Notes under the pieces: model-generated
Databases searched by the model: none
Told to the model about the DNA's origin: nothing
Seen by the model: the letters and a program-made list of their open reading frames with translations, nothing else
In this document: positions 48,301 to 62,454 of the stretch, piece by piece
Layout of the letters: each line of letters begins with the position of its first letter
Numbering within the stretch: position 1 is the first letter of the stretch
Made by a program: the position numbers and the translations under genes
Assembly (NCBI RefSeq): GCF_030867145.1
Contig: NC_134414.1
Coordinates: forward strand, 81,520,504 to 81,584,503
Reading direction: 5' to 3'
From: Opisthocomus hoazin
Lineage: Eukaryota; Chordata; Aves; Opisthocomiformes; Opisthocomidae
Length of the DNA: 64,000 nucleotides

Positions 48301-51300
48301 GACTATTACTGGAGTGTTGTAGCCATGGGACTCTGTGCAAAGCTCTTTCTTGCAAAAGACATTGTCAGTCACAAAATGATCAAGACCTCACCTCTCACGG
48401 GCCCAGCAAAAACCTGCAGGACTTCAAATTTTTAGTCTTCACAGTTTCTTTTTCAGTGTGCAATGGCTTACTGCTCAGAGTAACCAGCAGTACATGAGGT
48501 GGCCGGAGCCAGAGGTGGTGTGCCTCAATGCTCGTTTAAGTCTCCCAGGGAGACAGACTTATCACTGGCTTCTAAAGAGAACCGATGAGTTCTCATTGGT
48601 CCAATTCTCTAAATACAGCCCTTTGCCTTGTTCTTATCGCCATCTCTATGTAGAGCAAGGGAAAAGCATGAAGTAGTCCAATCCACAAATCTGAATTCTC
48701 CTCTGTTAACACATGGGAGAGAATAGCCCGTCTGTTCATCACTTGCGTAAACAAATACCCTAGATGTACAGGGCAGTGAAGGAGCAGGCTACCTCTGGCT
48801 CTCACGTTTCTCTCTTTGTTACATGCAGCTTGACACGTGGCTGGTTTATAGCCTGAAATGATGCACCTTTACTTCAGGTTTTCACTGCAAATCTGTCTGC
48901 TTACCCCAGAATAAAGATCTGGTCTTTGCTTAGAAAACAAATAGACAACTTCACGCCTGCCACCACAGCACAGCTACTTGAACACCTGACAACAGTTACC
49001 AGCAGCATCTGATTGGAGGGAGAGATTTTCAAAAGAATAAATACCCAGCTGTGACTAGAAATCAGCAGATTTGGGTGTCTTACTACAGTTCTGCAGAAGA
49101 AAACATCGGTATTTTTTTAATCACTAATACAATAAAATGGAGAAATGTGGTTTGGTTCTTGAAAAATGAGGCAATATTCCTCTTCTAGTCTACATTAATA
49201 TTATGAAGAATTTACAATTAGCTGTAGATCACCACAGCAGGAAAAAAAAACATAACCACCAAGAGAAATTTGAAGAGAAAATAGCACTGAGGTACACGTT
49301 CTTACAGAAAACGTTTCCATAAGCAAAAATAGATGCCCAAGCCAAGTATGCTCTTTAAATCTTCTGAAAATGTAAACTTATTTCAAAAAATCTCACTCAG
49401 GGTTTTTCGTCTTATTTAGGTAACTACAAGAAATTACAAAATAAGACCAAAGATTTTCTCAGCATACACTTCATTCGCAAGTAGTAGAGATTTGCTCACA
49501 CTCGTGGTGTTTGCTTTCGTGTGGAAAAGGAGATAAAATCTAGGCAGTCCTCCAGCCTGCGCTAACTGCTGCTACATTAAATAAGTACAAATATAACTAT
49601 TTCAAAACTATAAAGTGTGAAAGAGGCTCAGTGAAATGGAGATGAGAACATAGCACAGAACATATTAACATAACTTTAAAACAGACATAAAAACATGTAT
49701 TGGTGGGTTGAGGAACAGGAAAAGAAGCTGCTACCCCAAAGCACGTGCATCTGAGCGCACTGCCCTGCCAGCTCCTGGTTTCCCGGTTTAATTTAGAGAA
49801 AAGGTTACTATCATCTATCACGTTCCACGGCTTGTCAGAAAAGCCAGCCCTATGTATTTTATCATTAAGAAGCCCCACTGAATAGGTGTTTTAAATGTCT
49901 GCAATGGAGGTTAGCTGACTGCTTTCCAGCTGCATTGTAGCTCTGCCCTTTCTTCCATTTCAAAAGCACATTAACTGGAGGATAATTGCAGGTGCTTTCA
50001 TCTATAATCTACAGTGACAATAACAAACAGCAGATCCAATGAAAAAGATCTTCCAGAATATTCAGTGCTTTGCGTTTTGTTAGCACTATTTGTCTATCTT
50101 CCCTAAAAACTCTCAGGTATTGCAGGTGACTGAAATTAGAACTGAAAAAATATTATTTAAAACTACCTAATAATAATGTGCAAATTTACAGTAGGCTTAG
50201 TATATTTAATCAAGAGGAAATTACATTTTATTAATATAATTTTGTATATCAAAAAGTTCTATACTTCAAGGTAAGTGATATTTTAAAATGCATATTATCT
50301 AGTTTCCACAGATTGTAGCAAAGGGACCCCAAAACATGAAAGATATGCCAGGCTCCTACACTTTCAATACATCTGCTTTTCTATGATAAAGGCACTTTGT
50401 AACTGTAATAAGAAAATACGTGCAAAAGCCTGTTAATAAATACCTACTGTCAACAAAAATTTTACAGAAACACACGTTGACTGTGAAAATATGGAAAAAT
50501 AAGAAATGAAATTACACACACCTACTTAACAAAAACACCTCCCACCTACTATACATGAAAATAAGGAATTTCTTTATGTGAGAACGCTGTTTACATGAAG
50601 AAATACCTATTGGTACAAATGACCGAGCAATGCCGTGTTCTTACCAGAGAAATTATGCTCTGTTTACTAACTACTTGAAGTGGCAAACCCACATACATCT
50701 CAGTGACAGGACTCATAGACAGACTTTTCCATCATATTTGCAGAAGAAACCCTACAGGCTGCTGACAGCAATGAAAGGTGAATGAGAGATTACTGAAATA
50801 CAGGTAAATTGAGGGCAGCTTAAGAGACGTCTGTTTCAGTGCACCACACCATTTATTTCTTGACAGTTCAAATTTTTGGTATAATTCAAATAATTATTTA
50901 TAAATCTAGGCATCCATTTGTACCAGAGGGCAAAGCTTTAACTCAGGAATTTGGAGCATCGACACATCTCGGATACAATGGATCTATGATCAGTAGTTTG
51001 CAGGAGCAGATCTGTTGCTCTGTTTTGAAGGGCCCACCCAAGAAAGACCAAGCAGCCAGCTTTGCCCCCTCTAAAACACCACATTGTGGTTTAAATAAAT
51101 AAATCCACAAAAATGAAAAAAAAAAAAGAAGGAAAAGATTTCTTTTTTTCCTCACATTTTAAAATCTGCAGTATAATTTCTCCATAAGAAAAATACAGCA
51201 AGTAGCGGTGAAAACACCGATTCAGGTGAGGCAGACCTGCCACCACAAAACAGGAACACAAGAGTACCTTTCTCTCCCTCATGCTAAATCCTGAACAAAA

Positions 51301-52030
51301 CTCTCTGTTCTGGACTTTTTAGGAATGGAAATCCTCACTGTGCAAACCCCTGCTAGTCTACTCTGGACTACCAGTTGGAGCTCCTCAGCTGACTTGCACC
51401 AGGGCTGCAAGCCTCCTCGGAGTCAGTCATCTTGAAGGTACTTCAGATGCAAACCAGACAGTCAGCAAGGCCCAAGACAATGGTCTTGAGCTGCTTGTGG
51501 AAACACAGGGGAAGCCATGGTCTCTTGTACAACCATCACGCCCTGCCTACCACTGCCCCTGGCTGCCTGGCCTCGCTGCTCGAAGGGGTCTCCTGAGCAC
51601 TCCTCAGCTTCTAGAATGGACACTGTGGTAACCCAGATAGAGATTAACAGGGTAGCTATGGCAACTAACTCTACATCTCCATTTTAAATTTACCTTGGCT
51701 AATTTATTTTTTATTAGCATGCACACATTTCTCGACCAGGACAATAAACTCTCATTTTCATTGAAGGCTGTTCATTCTCATCCATGGTCCCATCTTCACT
51801 TTTCTCCTGTAAACAAGAGCCAGCACTGTTGGAAGCACAGTTCAGCACAGCTCATCAGCAAAGAACTGGAAGAACTATCGTCTAGAAAGGCCATGATGGA
51901 GGTGAGTGCAAGAAGTGGCACATCTTCACCAAGGGTTTTCCTTAAGAAGGATTTTCTGGCTATTCAACACATTCAAAATCAAAATGAATATTTGCTGGTA
52001 ACTCTTCATTTTTGGATCCTCATACTGGAT

Positions 52031-52065
52031 TTCTTCATAGCATGGGAATTCTTCATAGCATGGGA
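52031..52065. repeat. 18-bp tandem duplication
   Basis: TTCTTCATAGCATGGGA occurs at 52031 and again at 52049 (period 18). It is nearly perfect, hence recent. Confidence 0.85.
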
Positions 52066-52135
52066 GCAAACAGATAAACCTGAGGTAAAACAATTGAATT
52101 CTAAACACAAAAGGAATTCAGAAGGAACAGGGGCC

Positions 52136-52335
52136 TGCAGGGACCTTTAGGGACACCTCCAATCTCCTCATATTGCAGATATCCTCTCAGCTGATCTCCA
52201 TAAACCTATTTAAACTTTATCTTGAAACCAACAGTTTTCCTATAGCCATGACTCTGTGTGGAAGCTTTTCCCAGAGTCTGATTCCAATGATTAGAAACAA
52301 GTTTCCTACTTCTTTCGTTTTATTTCTTTCTCACT
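52136..52335 (-). repeat. Ancient CR1-like LINE relic
   Basis: The stretch resembles the antisense 3' region of old amniote CR1 elements: GCAGGGACCTTTAGGGACAC, CTCAGCTGATCTCCATAAAC, GTGTGGAAGCTTTTCCCAGA and GTCTGATTCCAATGATTAGA followed by a pyrimidine-rich stretch. The order fits CR1, but divergence is heavy and no tail is visible. It is much older than the other CR1 copies here. Confidence 0.42.
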
Positions 52336-53889
52336 TTCTCAAAGTAAATACATTTCCAGCCAGCTTGCTTCAATTCATTCGTATCTCAACAAAATTGTTT
52401 CCTTAAAAGCAATCTCACTACTGTTTATTTTGATTAAAGGCTATTGCTAGATATCATGATATAACTTTATAATAAAGAGGAAAAAAAGAGTTGTTGCCTA
52501 GAGCTTCTACAGAGTCAAAACTGAAATCAGCACACAAAAGATGTGTTGTCCTTATGGGAACAGTGATAGGACTGGTACCATCCTTAAGCAGGATGGTACC
52601 TGCTCACATCTGTAAAGTCTAATGACACTAACGCTGCAAAGGCTTTCTTTCCAACCAGGACAGCCCAGGACAGATTGTGCATTACATGAACGAGTGCTCC
52701 TTTTGAGCACTGGAGGGGCTTTATAATCCCCTTGGCTCCTCTGAGTAAACTGTTGTGTAGTGACCCAGGAGTGACAAATCCAGGTACCTCGGCACAAACG
52801 CATTTCATATTTTATCACTTTTTCGAAAGCCTGGAAACATGACTCACCATTCTGCCTTTGACCCAGTGCTGTGCAGAGTGGGGTGAAACTCTCATAAGAG
52901 AAGTTATACAGCCAACATACTAGTAGATGGATATATTTTGCAGCTGAAACAGTGTTTCATATGAAATAGGCTTGCCCCAATACGAGGGGGAACAAACCCA
53001 CCGCACCACCAAAACCAAAACTGAGCACTGAGTGTATATAAAATAGTATCAACGAGGTAATTACATTTAGAAAAAAAGACTACGTAGAACACTCTGCTTC
53101 CTGCCTTCTAGATCTGCTTGCTGAATGGATTTCAAGCAACTTCAGCTGAATCTAGTATTATAAACATTTGAAGTACTGACTACATCTCTCTGGAGACCTG
53201 CAGGCCCTCTAAAGCAATTAGGGTTCGGTGTATCTGTGCCAGCCTTAATCCACTTCCCCAGATAATAGGCATATAAAATAGGACACGCGTGCCACAAATC
53301 TAAACTAGGCAAGAAATATAACAGGCCAGTCCCAGATCAAGGAGAACCCCTAAGGAGCAGGATCAGTCATGTGAAATGCTTTACATAAGGACTGTACTCC
53401 ACATAAAGGATGTGAAGTCAGATCAGATAATCCTTGCTACAAGAACACACAATAAGATTGGGACCAGGACGGTTTTAGGTTTGGGCATCATTTACTTGTT
53501 TGGCAGGTTCTCGTCAGCCAGACTTGTGCAAAGCCACTGATGAAGTACCAAAACTACATGACGATGGAAGTCATGATTTTATATGCAAAGGAGAATGGGG
53601 GCTTAAGTTGTCATTACTGGTCGTGATGTATAAGAGTGGTGATAACTGAACTCCTCTCTGAGGACTGACCAAGCTGCATTCACAGCTTGGGCAGTCACAA
53701 AAATAGCCTTTGTACCTGGACAATGTAAAACCTTGACAGAAAAAAAAACCATGCTGCCCCATAGTGCCTTTTCTACATTCATTTTTAGAACAGAGACACC
53801 TGTCAAAATACACTCATTGTGAGTAATTTAATTTTCAACACTCCGAGCTCCAAAAACAATGGGACAGCTTTTCTCTTTCTACATTTTTA

Positions 53890-54145
53890 ACCATCTGAGG
53901 ACAGTGCGCGACAAGCGGCAGATGCTGTGGAAGACTGCATTTTGCATTTCAAGAACTTTGCAGGCAAAAATCTTGAATAAGTCAATCCGTACCGCTCTTC
54001 CCGAGACACACTCAGCTCCAGCACAGTGCTGCCTGCTGCGGGGGTGCGAGGCAGCCGGGGAGCCATTGCACAACGCCGCTCGCAGCAAAGCTTAGGGAGC
54101 AGAGGGCTGCCAGGCACCGGGCACCGACGCTGGCCCCGGCTACAC
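53890..54145. promoter_or_regulatory. GC- and CpG-richer patch in the DHRSX intron
   Basis: About 16 CpGs in 250 bp, against few in the surroundings, for example GTGCGCGACAAG, AACGCCGCTCGC and CCGGGCACCGACG. No repeat family is recognised. It could be a regulatory element or first exon. It is weaker than the 12.5 kb island, and the small open frames on both strands look incidental. Confidence 0.3.
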
Positions 54146-56133
54146 ATTCAGAAGAAATGTATATAGTAACTTGGATAAACTGTTAACAAGAGAGTAATTA
54201 TAGATTGTAAGTTGGTGGTGGCTAGCGCCAAGACTTTGCTGAGCAATGAAGAGACATTGGGAGCAATGCTTACTTTTTTCAGACCGTGCCCGACCAGCAG
54301 CAGTACCTCCTTCCTATTCCAGTGACAGAAAAGTAGGTCAGCGTGACGGGGCCACACAAATACCATTATAAATCCCACCCATGATAAGCTGTCCAAGTTC
54401 ATTCTTGTTTTATTGCACGTTGCTTAGGTTTCATCCAAATCCTCTTCTGCATATGTTCTGTATTGCCCACAGAGCGTCCGGTGCATGGTAACGTAATTCC
54501 TGTGGTTACTTCCCCTTTCCAGCACTGAAATGGCAACAACCAAATGCCCTGAAGAGACTCACAGACCCAATTTAAAGAGAATATTTAAATAAGTAATGAC
54601 ATATAGAAGATACTAAGTCTGGACAGATTGTATTAATGACTTGCGTTTGTGCCACCTCTAGGATCAAATTCGTTCTAGAAAAATGGGGGCTAGAGCCACT
54701 GCACCAAATTCCCTTCTCATGTTTATCTATTAGAAGCCACCTAATCCCATGTATTTAGCTGAGAACATAAGGAAAACGAAATGAACCTTGTGAACTAAGT
54801 CTTGCAGTTATCTCAGTACCCTTTCTAAAATGCAAACATGAACATTTGGGGCTGGCATTTGAAATTGTTAAAATCCTTACTAAAGCCAGAGTTATTCAAG
54901 TGGCTTCCGAATTGAAACTTCTAAAAATTCATTAACTAACTGCTGGAAGGTCCTGCTATTTTTAAAAATGTATTTCATGTTTCCAGCACCTTCTCAAATG
55001 GTGAATGGTGCTTGTGGTTCTCTCTCTTATGTCTCTTATTACATACATTACACTATTACAAATACATACAGGGAGTACATGTAACTACCTATTTATATGC
55101 ACGGCAATATCTACGTGACAAATAGTGGAGTCACACGATGGACTGTAAACATGTACGAGAAATACATTTCTTAAGTAACTGGGATTTCCTCATCTGTGGC
55201 TGCCTACGAACACATTTCCCACTTACACGGGAAATAGGCTGATACTCCAAACACCAGAGAGTTGCCATACGAAAATCCAAATGGATTGCAGATTACTTGT
55301 GCCCCAGATACGTAAACACACCTTTCCAGTTCCTACTATCTACTATGCACATCCAGAAACATACTATCTTCAGTTCTTTGCTACTACCTCTGGTTTTAGA
55401 AAAATAACACAAATTTAATGTCCTGTACCTTGGGATGGGATTCATCTTAACTAATTTTATAGCTTTATACAGCACAGACATCTACAGCTGAGTTTGCCAC
55501 CAGAGGACTCCTTTGTAGTTCACAGGGATACGCTGACACTTAAAGGACTTGGCCCATCTGGCCAACTGTAGATATTTATCTTGGGATAAGACAGATCCAG
55601 TACTAGGAGTGACTCCCTTCCAAACATAAGGAGATCACTGGACGAACAGCTCTGCTGCAGGCCTTCATATCCCAGACATTTCTGAACTAGGAGCCCTGTC
55701 AGAGGTGACTTCCAGGCATAGATGCCTTAGATCACTAGAAACGGGGATGTTCTCAGCTTCTTGGCAGAACATGGCATTTTCTGCCACCCTTTGAAAGCTC
55801 AGGATAACCGTTAAAAATGGTGTTTGTGTTGTTCATGGAAGAGTTTCCTTACTTCACACTGAAAGGTTTTTCAGTCTCCTTGTATTACTGGTAAATTAAT
55901 GAAGTTCACATTCAGAGAGGGGAAAGGAGTGCTTACAAATCTCCAGAACACTCCTAAAATTAATTTTTTTGTGCTAAGTAGGTTATAAGGCTTTGCAATA
56001 TAAATTTTATCAGCATTGTTTCGTTACAGATGCATTACAAGTAGCAAAATAATTAAGAATTTAGGTAGGCTATCCCCAAAGAAAAATTAATTGATCTGTA
56101 ACGCATACCATGCCTGGTGGCAAACTGTCCATG

Positions 56134-56150
56134 TATATATATATATATAT
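56134..56150. repeat. (TA)n dinucleotide run
   Basis: About eight TA units in the DHRSX intron. It is short and likely length-polymorphic. Confidence 0.9.
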
Positions 56151-59100
56151 GAATATGCACTCCCACAACCTCCTCCTCTGCATCTCCTTATTTTAGTGAT
56201 CTAATTACAAACTGCTTCTCGCCCGCAAGCTCGTTGCAGGATTTTCCAAGGGAAGCCGGTGGTCTTTCTCCTTAACTCAGTGTTACGGCTCTTTCATGTG
56301 GAAGAGAGGAACTGTCTGTAACTCCTGTTCCTACCCTTTCTGAACGGGTCATTTCAGTGGGGCTGGAGTGGTCCCCTTTTTCTCTTGCTCCTTCTATCTC
56401 TCAAAGAGATATCTGAAAGATACTCTGATGAGAAAGATAAGTGGCTGCCCTGTATTCTGCTGCCAGTGGGTTCAAGCTTCCAACAACGTTGTACTACCTG
56501 ACTGAAAGAAAATGGAATTTTAATTATGTGGTGATGGAGGTAAAACTTCCCAGGCTTCTGTGGAAGAATTACAGTGGTGTGATGCTACAACCCCTAATTA
56601 TAATGATTATGGATTGAAAGTGAAAGGTTAATGATCTAGTCGAAATTTCAAGGTTTTCTCTAATTCCCCAACCTTTAAATCTCTTTTTTGAGATCTTTAC
56701 ACTAGAGGTATTGTGATTACATTTTTTTAAACTGACATGAATTAGTACTGAGTCCATGGAATGTTTTTGGTCCACAGCAAATTATTTTCCTTCTTTTTCG
56801 TTTGTTCCATTTTCAGAAAGTCTGGGCATAGATTACCATGCAGAGATATTTAACCAAATGCACGGCAAAGTACTTCCGAGAAATGTTAGCAAGGAATAAA
56901 CAGATTGATGGAAAATGCCTTTCCTAACTAACTTCATGTGTTCTGAATATGAAAATAATTACAGATTACAGGACGATATGAGCTGATGTGCTAACACTGG
57001 TTAGGCTCATATATTTTCACAATTTCTTAACTGTTTACTTACTCTCTCCCCATTACAGCAATACAGATACTATTTTTTCACTCTTGGATACAAATTTAAT
57101 TCCTTTCAGACAGAATGAAAGAATCTGCCTGAGCTGCCAAGTTAAATTGACAGTCCTCTACCGTACAGGAATTAGGGATACACAGTACAAATGCCTGTTT
57201 TCAGTATGCTTCTGACCTGCCAGTAAAAGGGTATCGCAACATTTCTGTCACTTACCAGAAGTTTCACTGCAAAACAATTTCCTATAGCGCAAGCATAGGT
57301 TTTTACATAACGCACAGTGTAGGTTTAACCTGTGTTTCTTTAGACTATTTTCCAGGCTGAAAAGGGTCGAACCTGCAGGCAGTTAGACACAGAGGCGGTT
57401 TTCCTGCCCTGTGAACACATTTGAAAGATGGAAGATAGTCTTCCCATTTCTCACTGTCAGGAAAAAAAAAAAAAAGGTTCTTCTTTCTGTTTAACTGAAC
57501 AACTAAAAATGTGGGACAGGGCACAAAATGGATGTCTCTGCACGCGGCTTCATTTTTTGCTCGCTGCATGGCTGTGTTTCGGCCTGTTCCAGCTCACGCC
57601 CTCCAAGGGAAAGCCTGGGTGTGGTTTGGGCATAGATCACACCAGCAGCTGCTCCAGGTAAGAGTTGCAAACTAGAGCTTCAACAGCCTTGACTCCCTCT
57701 GATGCACTCCAGCACAATTCCACCCATTTTGTGCTCTTCCAGCCTTACCCCTTTGCGTGCCACACACCAAGGCACACAACACAAATCCTTCCCTGCCAGC
57801 AAAACACTCTCCAGCAGCTCTCAATGTGTGTCTTATAATATACATTTTGGCTACTTAGACCTGAGAAAACACACACAAAAACAGTGATATCTTGGGACTG
57901 TAGGGGATTGACAGGTTCCATGGAGACCAGGGTCCAGTGCTACGTAGGTGTGCTCTTCGAGTCAGCCTCCTTTAGAGGGGTCGAATCCTAATTAGGACAG
58001 ACTCAAACCAGTCCATGCTCCAAAGCCTTCTTATTTAGCAGTTAGAATAAATAAAACAGCCAAAGTGCATCCACATACCCTATAACAGGCAGGACCTGGG
58101 TGCCAACCCCAGTCCAGGGATTCACATCCAACACCAGATCACCAGGATCTGGTAGCTCAAAGGCGGATTGCTCATTATCCTTGTCAGGCGGGTCCCTCCA
58201 TCTTTCCCCTGGACTCGTCCTACAGCTGTATGAATAAGCAAATATTTATTCGACGGAAAAAAGAAGCTCTATGGCTCTGAAGCTTAAATTCCTGTATCAA
58301 TGTGTACAAATATGGGACCTGTTTAAAGATCAGAGTTACTGGGATATATTGATTCTTTCTCTCTGATTTTGACCAGAATCCCACTTCTGATCCGCAAAGC
58401 ATATTGTAAAAAATAACCGCACATGACATGTTTCTGCAAGGAGTTTTCATTTTGAGAGAAAATTCCAGACTAGCTTTACATGAGGACTACACACTCACAT
58501 GGACCAAAGATGTTGATTCTGATGAATTGCTGCTTTCAGCTGTAGAATTTAATTATTCTCATTCTGTACAGCTGGCGTTATTGTGTGGTGATGTGTTTGT
58601 CTTCTGACACCTCCGGAGGGGGGGATGAAATGAATTGTCTACATTTAGAGTGCCAAAGGGATGGTTTGAGTAAGAAATGCTGCAATGAGACCTGCGTGAC
58701 TATGTCCTCTGGCACAAATGATGAATCCAGGTTCTTTACATCTTGTTTTCTAGCAGCACTTAAAGACTGGAAGCGTTTCTTTAAAAATGTTATAGGAAAA
58801 TTACACTAAAATTAAGCCTATTTTGGCAGACGAAGGAAATTAACTCGTTTTGTATTGGCTGATTTCTAGCCTGTATTCCTGAAGCCTTTCCTTCCGCTTT
58901 TACAGGCCGATAGGGTCACTAATCCTACTCATTTTCAGTTTGTCAGTCAATAATCACTTACACGGCACTATGTCTTTGGAAATGACAGCTGAGACAAGAT
59001 CTGATGCACAGTCTTCCTTCCACAATGCCTTCCTAAATACCAGTCTGAGGCAGCTGAAAGGACCGAATACTCTATATCTGATAATGACACGTGCACCCAG

Positions 59101-61448
59101 CTTGTCATAAAGCAGGTTTGGGGGAAGTTCACAGCACTGCTATGTGGGAAATGTCTCTACTCCGATGGCGTAATGAAGTTGTACAAAGCAGAACAGTCCC
59201 TGCCATTGGACATTAATGAGAGTCAACATTTTTTTCACTCTAAGGCATTTCAGTTGTATCACAAGCAGAGCCCATCTGGCTTCAGAATGAATATTCAGTA
59301 TCAGTAGCAGGAACAGAAATTGTGAGAGGGAAATGGTACCTTCCTGGCTTCCAGCTTGGACAGTACCCGTCACTAGAACTGGTGTGTTGCACAGTTGGCT
59401 AAATTGCAATTTGATGCCCAACCAATGTCTTTTTAGGCTATTATTATCTTGTTAATTAGTTATTGTTTACTAATTTGGACTTTATGTCTTCAAAAAGAAG
59501 AACACTTTATGTTAAAAACTCCTAAGGGATAACATATTTCACCACACTGCAGAGAACTGTGACAGCTCGCCAGCTTCTATTTACTGAGAAGTCATAGTGG
59601 TAGAAATCAATTTATTATTTTGAGGAATAAACATAATTTCTCTCCTCTGTGTGACAGGTGCAATTCCTGTTTATTAAAAATTTAGAGAAACATTTGCAAA
59701 ATGGAAATTTAAAGAACAAGTGTCACAGTAGAGAATAACTTTCTTGAGAAAGAATAGAGCTGGGAAAGAATGAAACCGTCACTGCTAAAGGGCAGGCATT
59801 CATTTCACAATTTTTATGACTGTCACTGGCTCCTTTAGCTTGGCCTATCTTACTTCTGCAGAGATGCCTCTCACTGCAGCTTGTTGGGGAAAAAGAAACT
59901 CAAACTGATATGGCAGAGATTTTTACTGAGCTACATATGAAAACCAGAAGACAATGTTTCACAGTTCTGAGAAACTCAAGCTGTTAATACTTTGAGTAAA
60001 TTAAATGTATGTATCATGGCCTATTTACAAGACTGTAGGTTTATTTGCTTAAGTACCTAAACATCTTGAGGCGGCTCTGAGGTAGATGTCGAACCAACAG
60101 CCTTGTCTGCCACGCTGAGCCGCCTCAAATTTGAGCAGCCCAGCGAGAGCAGGGGCCAGGCTGCAACCCCTAGGAAGTATTTGACTTGAACGCAACTGGT
60201 GGAAATGCATTTAAAGGTAGTGGAGGCTCTGCCACAACATTTTGGAATTAAATCAAACAACATGTTGCCTCTCTCCTTAGGGAATGCGATGTGATAAATC
60301 TGTGATGCATTTCCTCACCAGAGGTATCTGGGCTGTGTTGGCTCTGACGAGCGCCAGGTTGCAGTGGGTGAAGCAATTTCCTGCATGCGTTTAGACGCCG
60401 CCCCGGAATACTTCAGGGTGATGAAAGTTAGTTGAGCCAATATGATTAGAGAGCTATCACTTCATTTTCACTGTATTACTGCCATAATCCTAGAAGGAAG
60501 ATTCATATATGTGCACTTGGGAATGAAATTCCAGGGGAGAAGAAATCCGTAATACCAACTATCAGTTAATATTATCAGACAACTGAGTTTTCTCGTAGTT
60601 GCTTTCTTACTTTTCTCAGGGGAAAGTTACCCGAGTGCATGACACCAACACAAGACCCACCCAGGCCTGAATGCTGGATACTACGGCACTCGGTACAGTG
60701 CTACTGGAATCACCAGGCAGGCTTTCAACGTGAGCTTGCCGTGGAGCTAAACATCACCTTGTGATGCAGCTCTGCTGGAGCTGAACAGGGCGTAGCTACG
60801 TGATGAAGTGCTCCTGAATGTGAGAATGGAAGGCAAAGTCAATCCCGAATACATAAACATATCTTAAGCAACAAGCAAAGAGTAGAAGTCAGAGGCGTAA
60901 CTCAGAAGTCGCAAAGAAGAGTGATAGTAAGAGTCTCCCTCTCCTTTGGTTTATAGGAAAACATGTTGAGTGTTTTATAAAAATGTGAGAATCTCAATCT
61001 CGGTAACCGAAGCATTCAGTTATCCAAACCTGAAGTTATTCTGACTCAAGCAGCAATTGAAGCATTTGCTTTTCAGGCAGCACACCCATCACACTTCCAT
61101 GCAAGTCAGTAGGTCTGTCTGTCACCTGTCGCAAGGCAGAATTCCTCTACAGCTGTTGTCTCATCCAAAGAATAGGAAGTGATCAGGAGCTATCGGCGGC
61201 TTTATTATTAGAGCTGTAAGTATCAGACTCCCTCGTGATAAATCCAAACTCATTTTGTGTGTGTTCAGTGACATCCCATTCTGTGTCTAAACGTGGTCAG
61301 TATAATACAAAAACGTCTCGCTGGGCACACGCATAAAGCTGAATGGAATTGAGTACTGTAAACAACAAGAGACTCATTCTCACTCTCAGACATGGAAATT
61401 TTGTCAGAATTTTGTGGCTCTAGAGGAAATGCTGAGCACAACCTAAAC

Positions 61449-62204
61449 ATCTGCATGAAACTGTTATGTTAGCAAGATGAACTAAGTCCAGCTGCTGGAG
61501 AGCAGCTCTGCGGAGAGAGACCTGGGTGTCCTGGTGGACGACAGGTTAACCATGAGCCAGCAGTGTGCCCTGGCTGCCAAGAAAGCCAATGGGATCCTGG
61601 GGTGCATCAAGAAGAGTGTGGCCAGCAGGACGAGGGAGGTTTTCCTTCCCCTCTACACTGCCCTGGTGAGGCCTCATCTGGAGTACTGTGTCCAGTTCTG
61701 GGCTCCCCAGTTCAAGAAAGGTGAAGAGCTACTGGAGAGAGTCCAGCGGAGGGCTACAAGGATGATGGGGGGACTGGAACATCTCCCCTACGAGGAGAGG
61801 CTGAGGGAGCTGGGCTTGTTCAGCCTGAAGAAGAGAAGGCTGCGAGGGGACCTAATATATACTTACAAATATTGGAAGGGTGGGTGTCAGGAGAATGGGG
61901 CCAAGCTCTTTTCAGTGGTGCCCAGTGACAGGACAAGGGGCAATGGGCACAAACTGAGGCACAGGAAGTTCCGTCTGAACATGAGGAGGAACTTCTTCTC
62001 TCTGAGGGTGACGGAGCACTGGAACAGGCTGCCCAGGGAGGTTGTGGAGTCTCCTTCTCTGGAGATATTCAAGACCCGCCTGGACAAGGTCCTGTGCAGC
62101 CTGCTGTAGGTGACCCTGCTTCGGCGGGGGGGTTGGACTAGATGACCCACAGAGGTCCCTTCCAACCCCTACTATTCTGTGATTCTGTGATTCTGTGATT
62201 CTGT
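61449..62204 (+). repeat. Tandem duplication, copy 1: host flank plus 5'-truncated CR1 with (ATTCTGTG)n tail
   Basis: About 40 bp of apparently unique sequence (from ATCTGCATGAAACTG) leads into a CR1 LINE 3' segment. The CR1 starts near 61489 and ends in an ATTCTGTG tail (62174-62204). The frame at 61534-62109 (191 codons) is the C-terminal part of CR1 ORF2, downstream of the RT domain, with [24 protein letters not shown] and [18 protein letters not shown], ending CSLL-stop. The endonuclease and RT domains are missing, as expected of a 5'-truncated insertion. The block recurs at 62455-63210 with a period of 1006 bp. The element lies antisense to DHRSX. Confidence 0.93.
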
Positions 62205-62454
62205 AAAACAGGGTAGGTTTAGGCTAGATATAAGGAAGAAATTCTTTACCATGAGGGTTGTGAAACACTGGAACGGGTTGCCCAGAGAGGTAGTGGAGGC
62301 CCCATCCCTGGAAACATTCAAGACCAGGTTGGACAGGGCTCTGAGCAACCTGATCTAGTTAGCGGTGTCCCTGCTCGCTGCGGGGGGGGTTGGACTAGAT
62401 GACCTCTAGGGGTCCCTTCCAACCCAAAACTTTCTATGATTCTATGATTCTATG
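62205..62454 (+). repeat. CR1 3'-end fragment of a different subfamily, between the two duplicate copies
   Basis: This block of about 250 bp begins abruptly after the first copy's tail. It reads as a CR1 3' terminus: GGCTAGATATAAGGAAGAAA near its start, then AGAGAGGTAGTGGAGGCCCC, GGTTGGACTAGATGACCTCT, and an ATTCTATG tail running straight into the duplicated flank at 62455. Its body and its tail unit (ATTCTATG rather than ATTCTGTG) differ from the flanking CR1 copies, so it is a separate subfamily. It occurs once, with no equivalent after the second copy. It may be a later insertion or filler captured during the duplication. Confidence 0.88.

Noticed and set aside
58120..58230. Possible DHRSX penultimate exon because the minus strand reads PDPGD
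   Set aside because: The surrounding translation (FELPDPGDLVLDVNPW) does not resemble the DHRSX VDPGVVNT region, and no splice sites fit.
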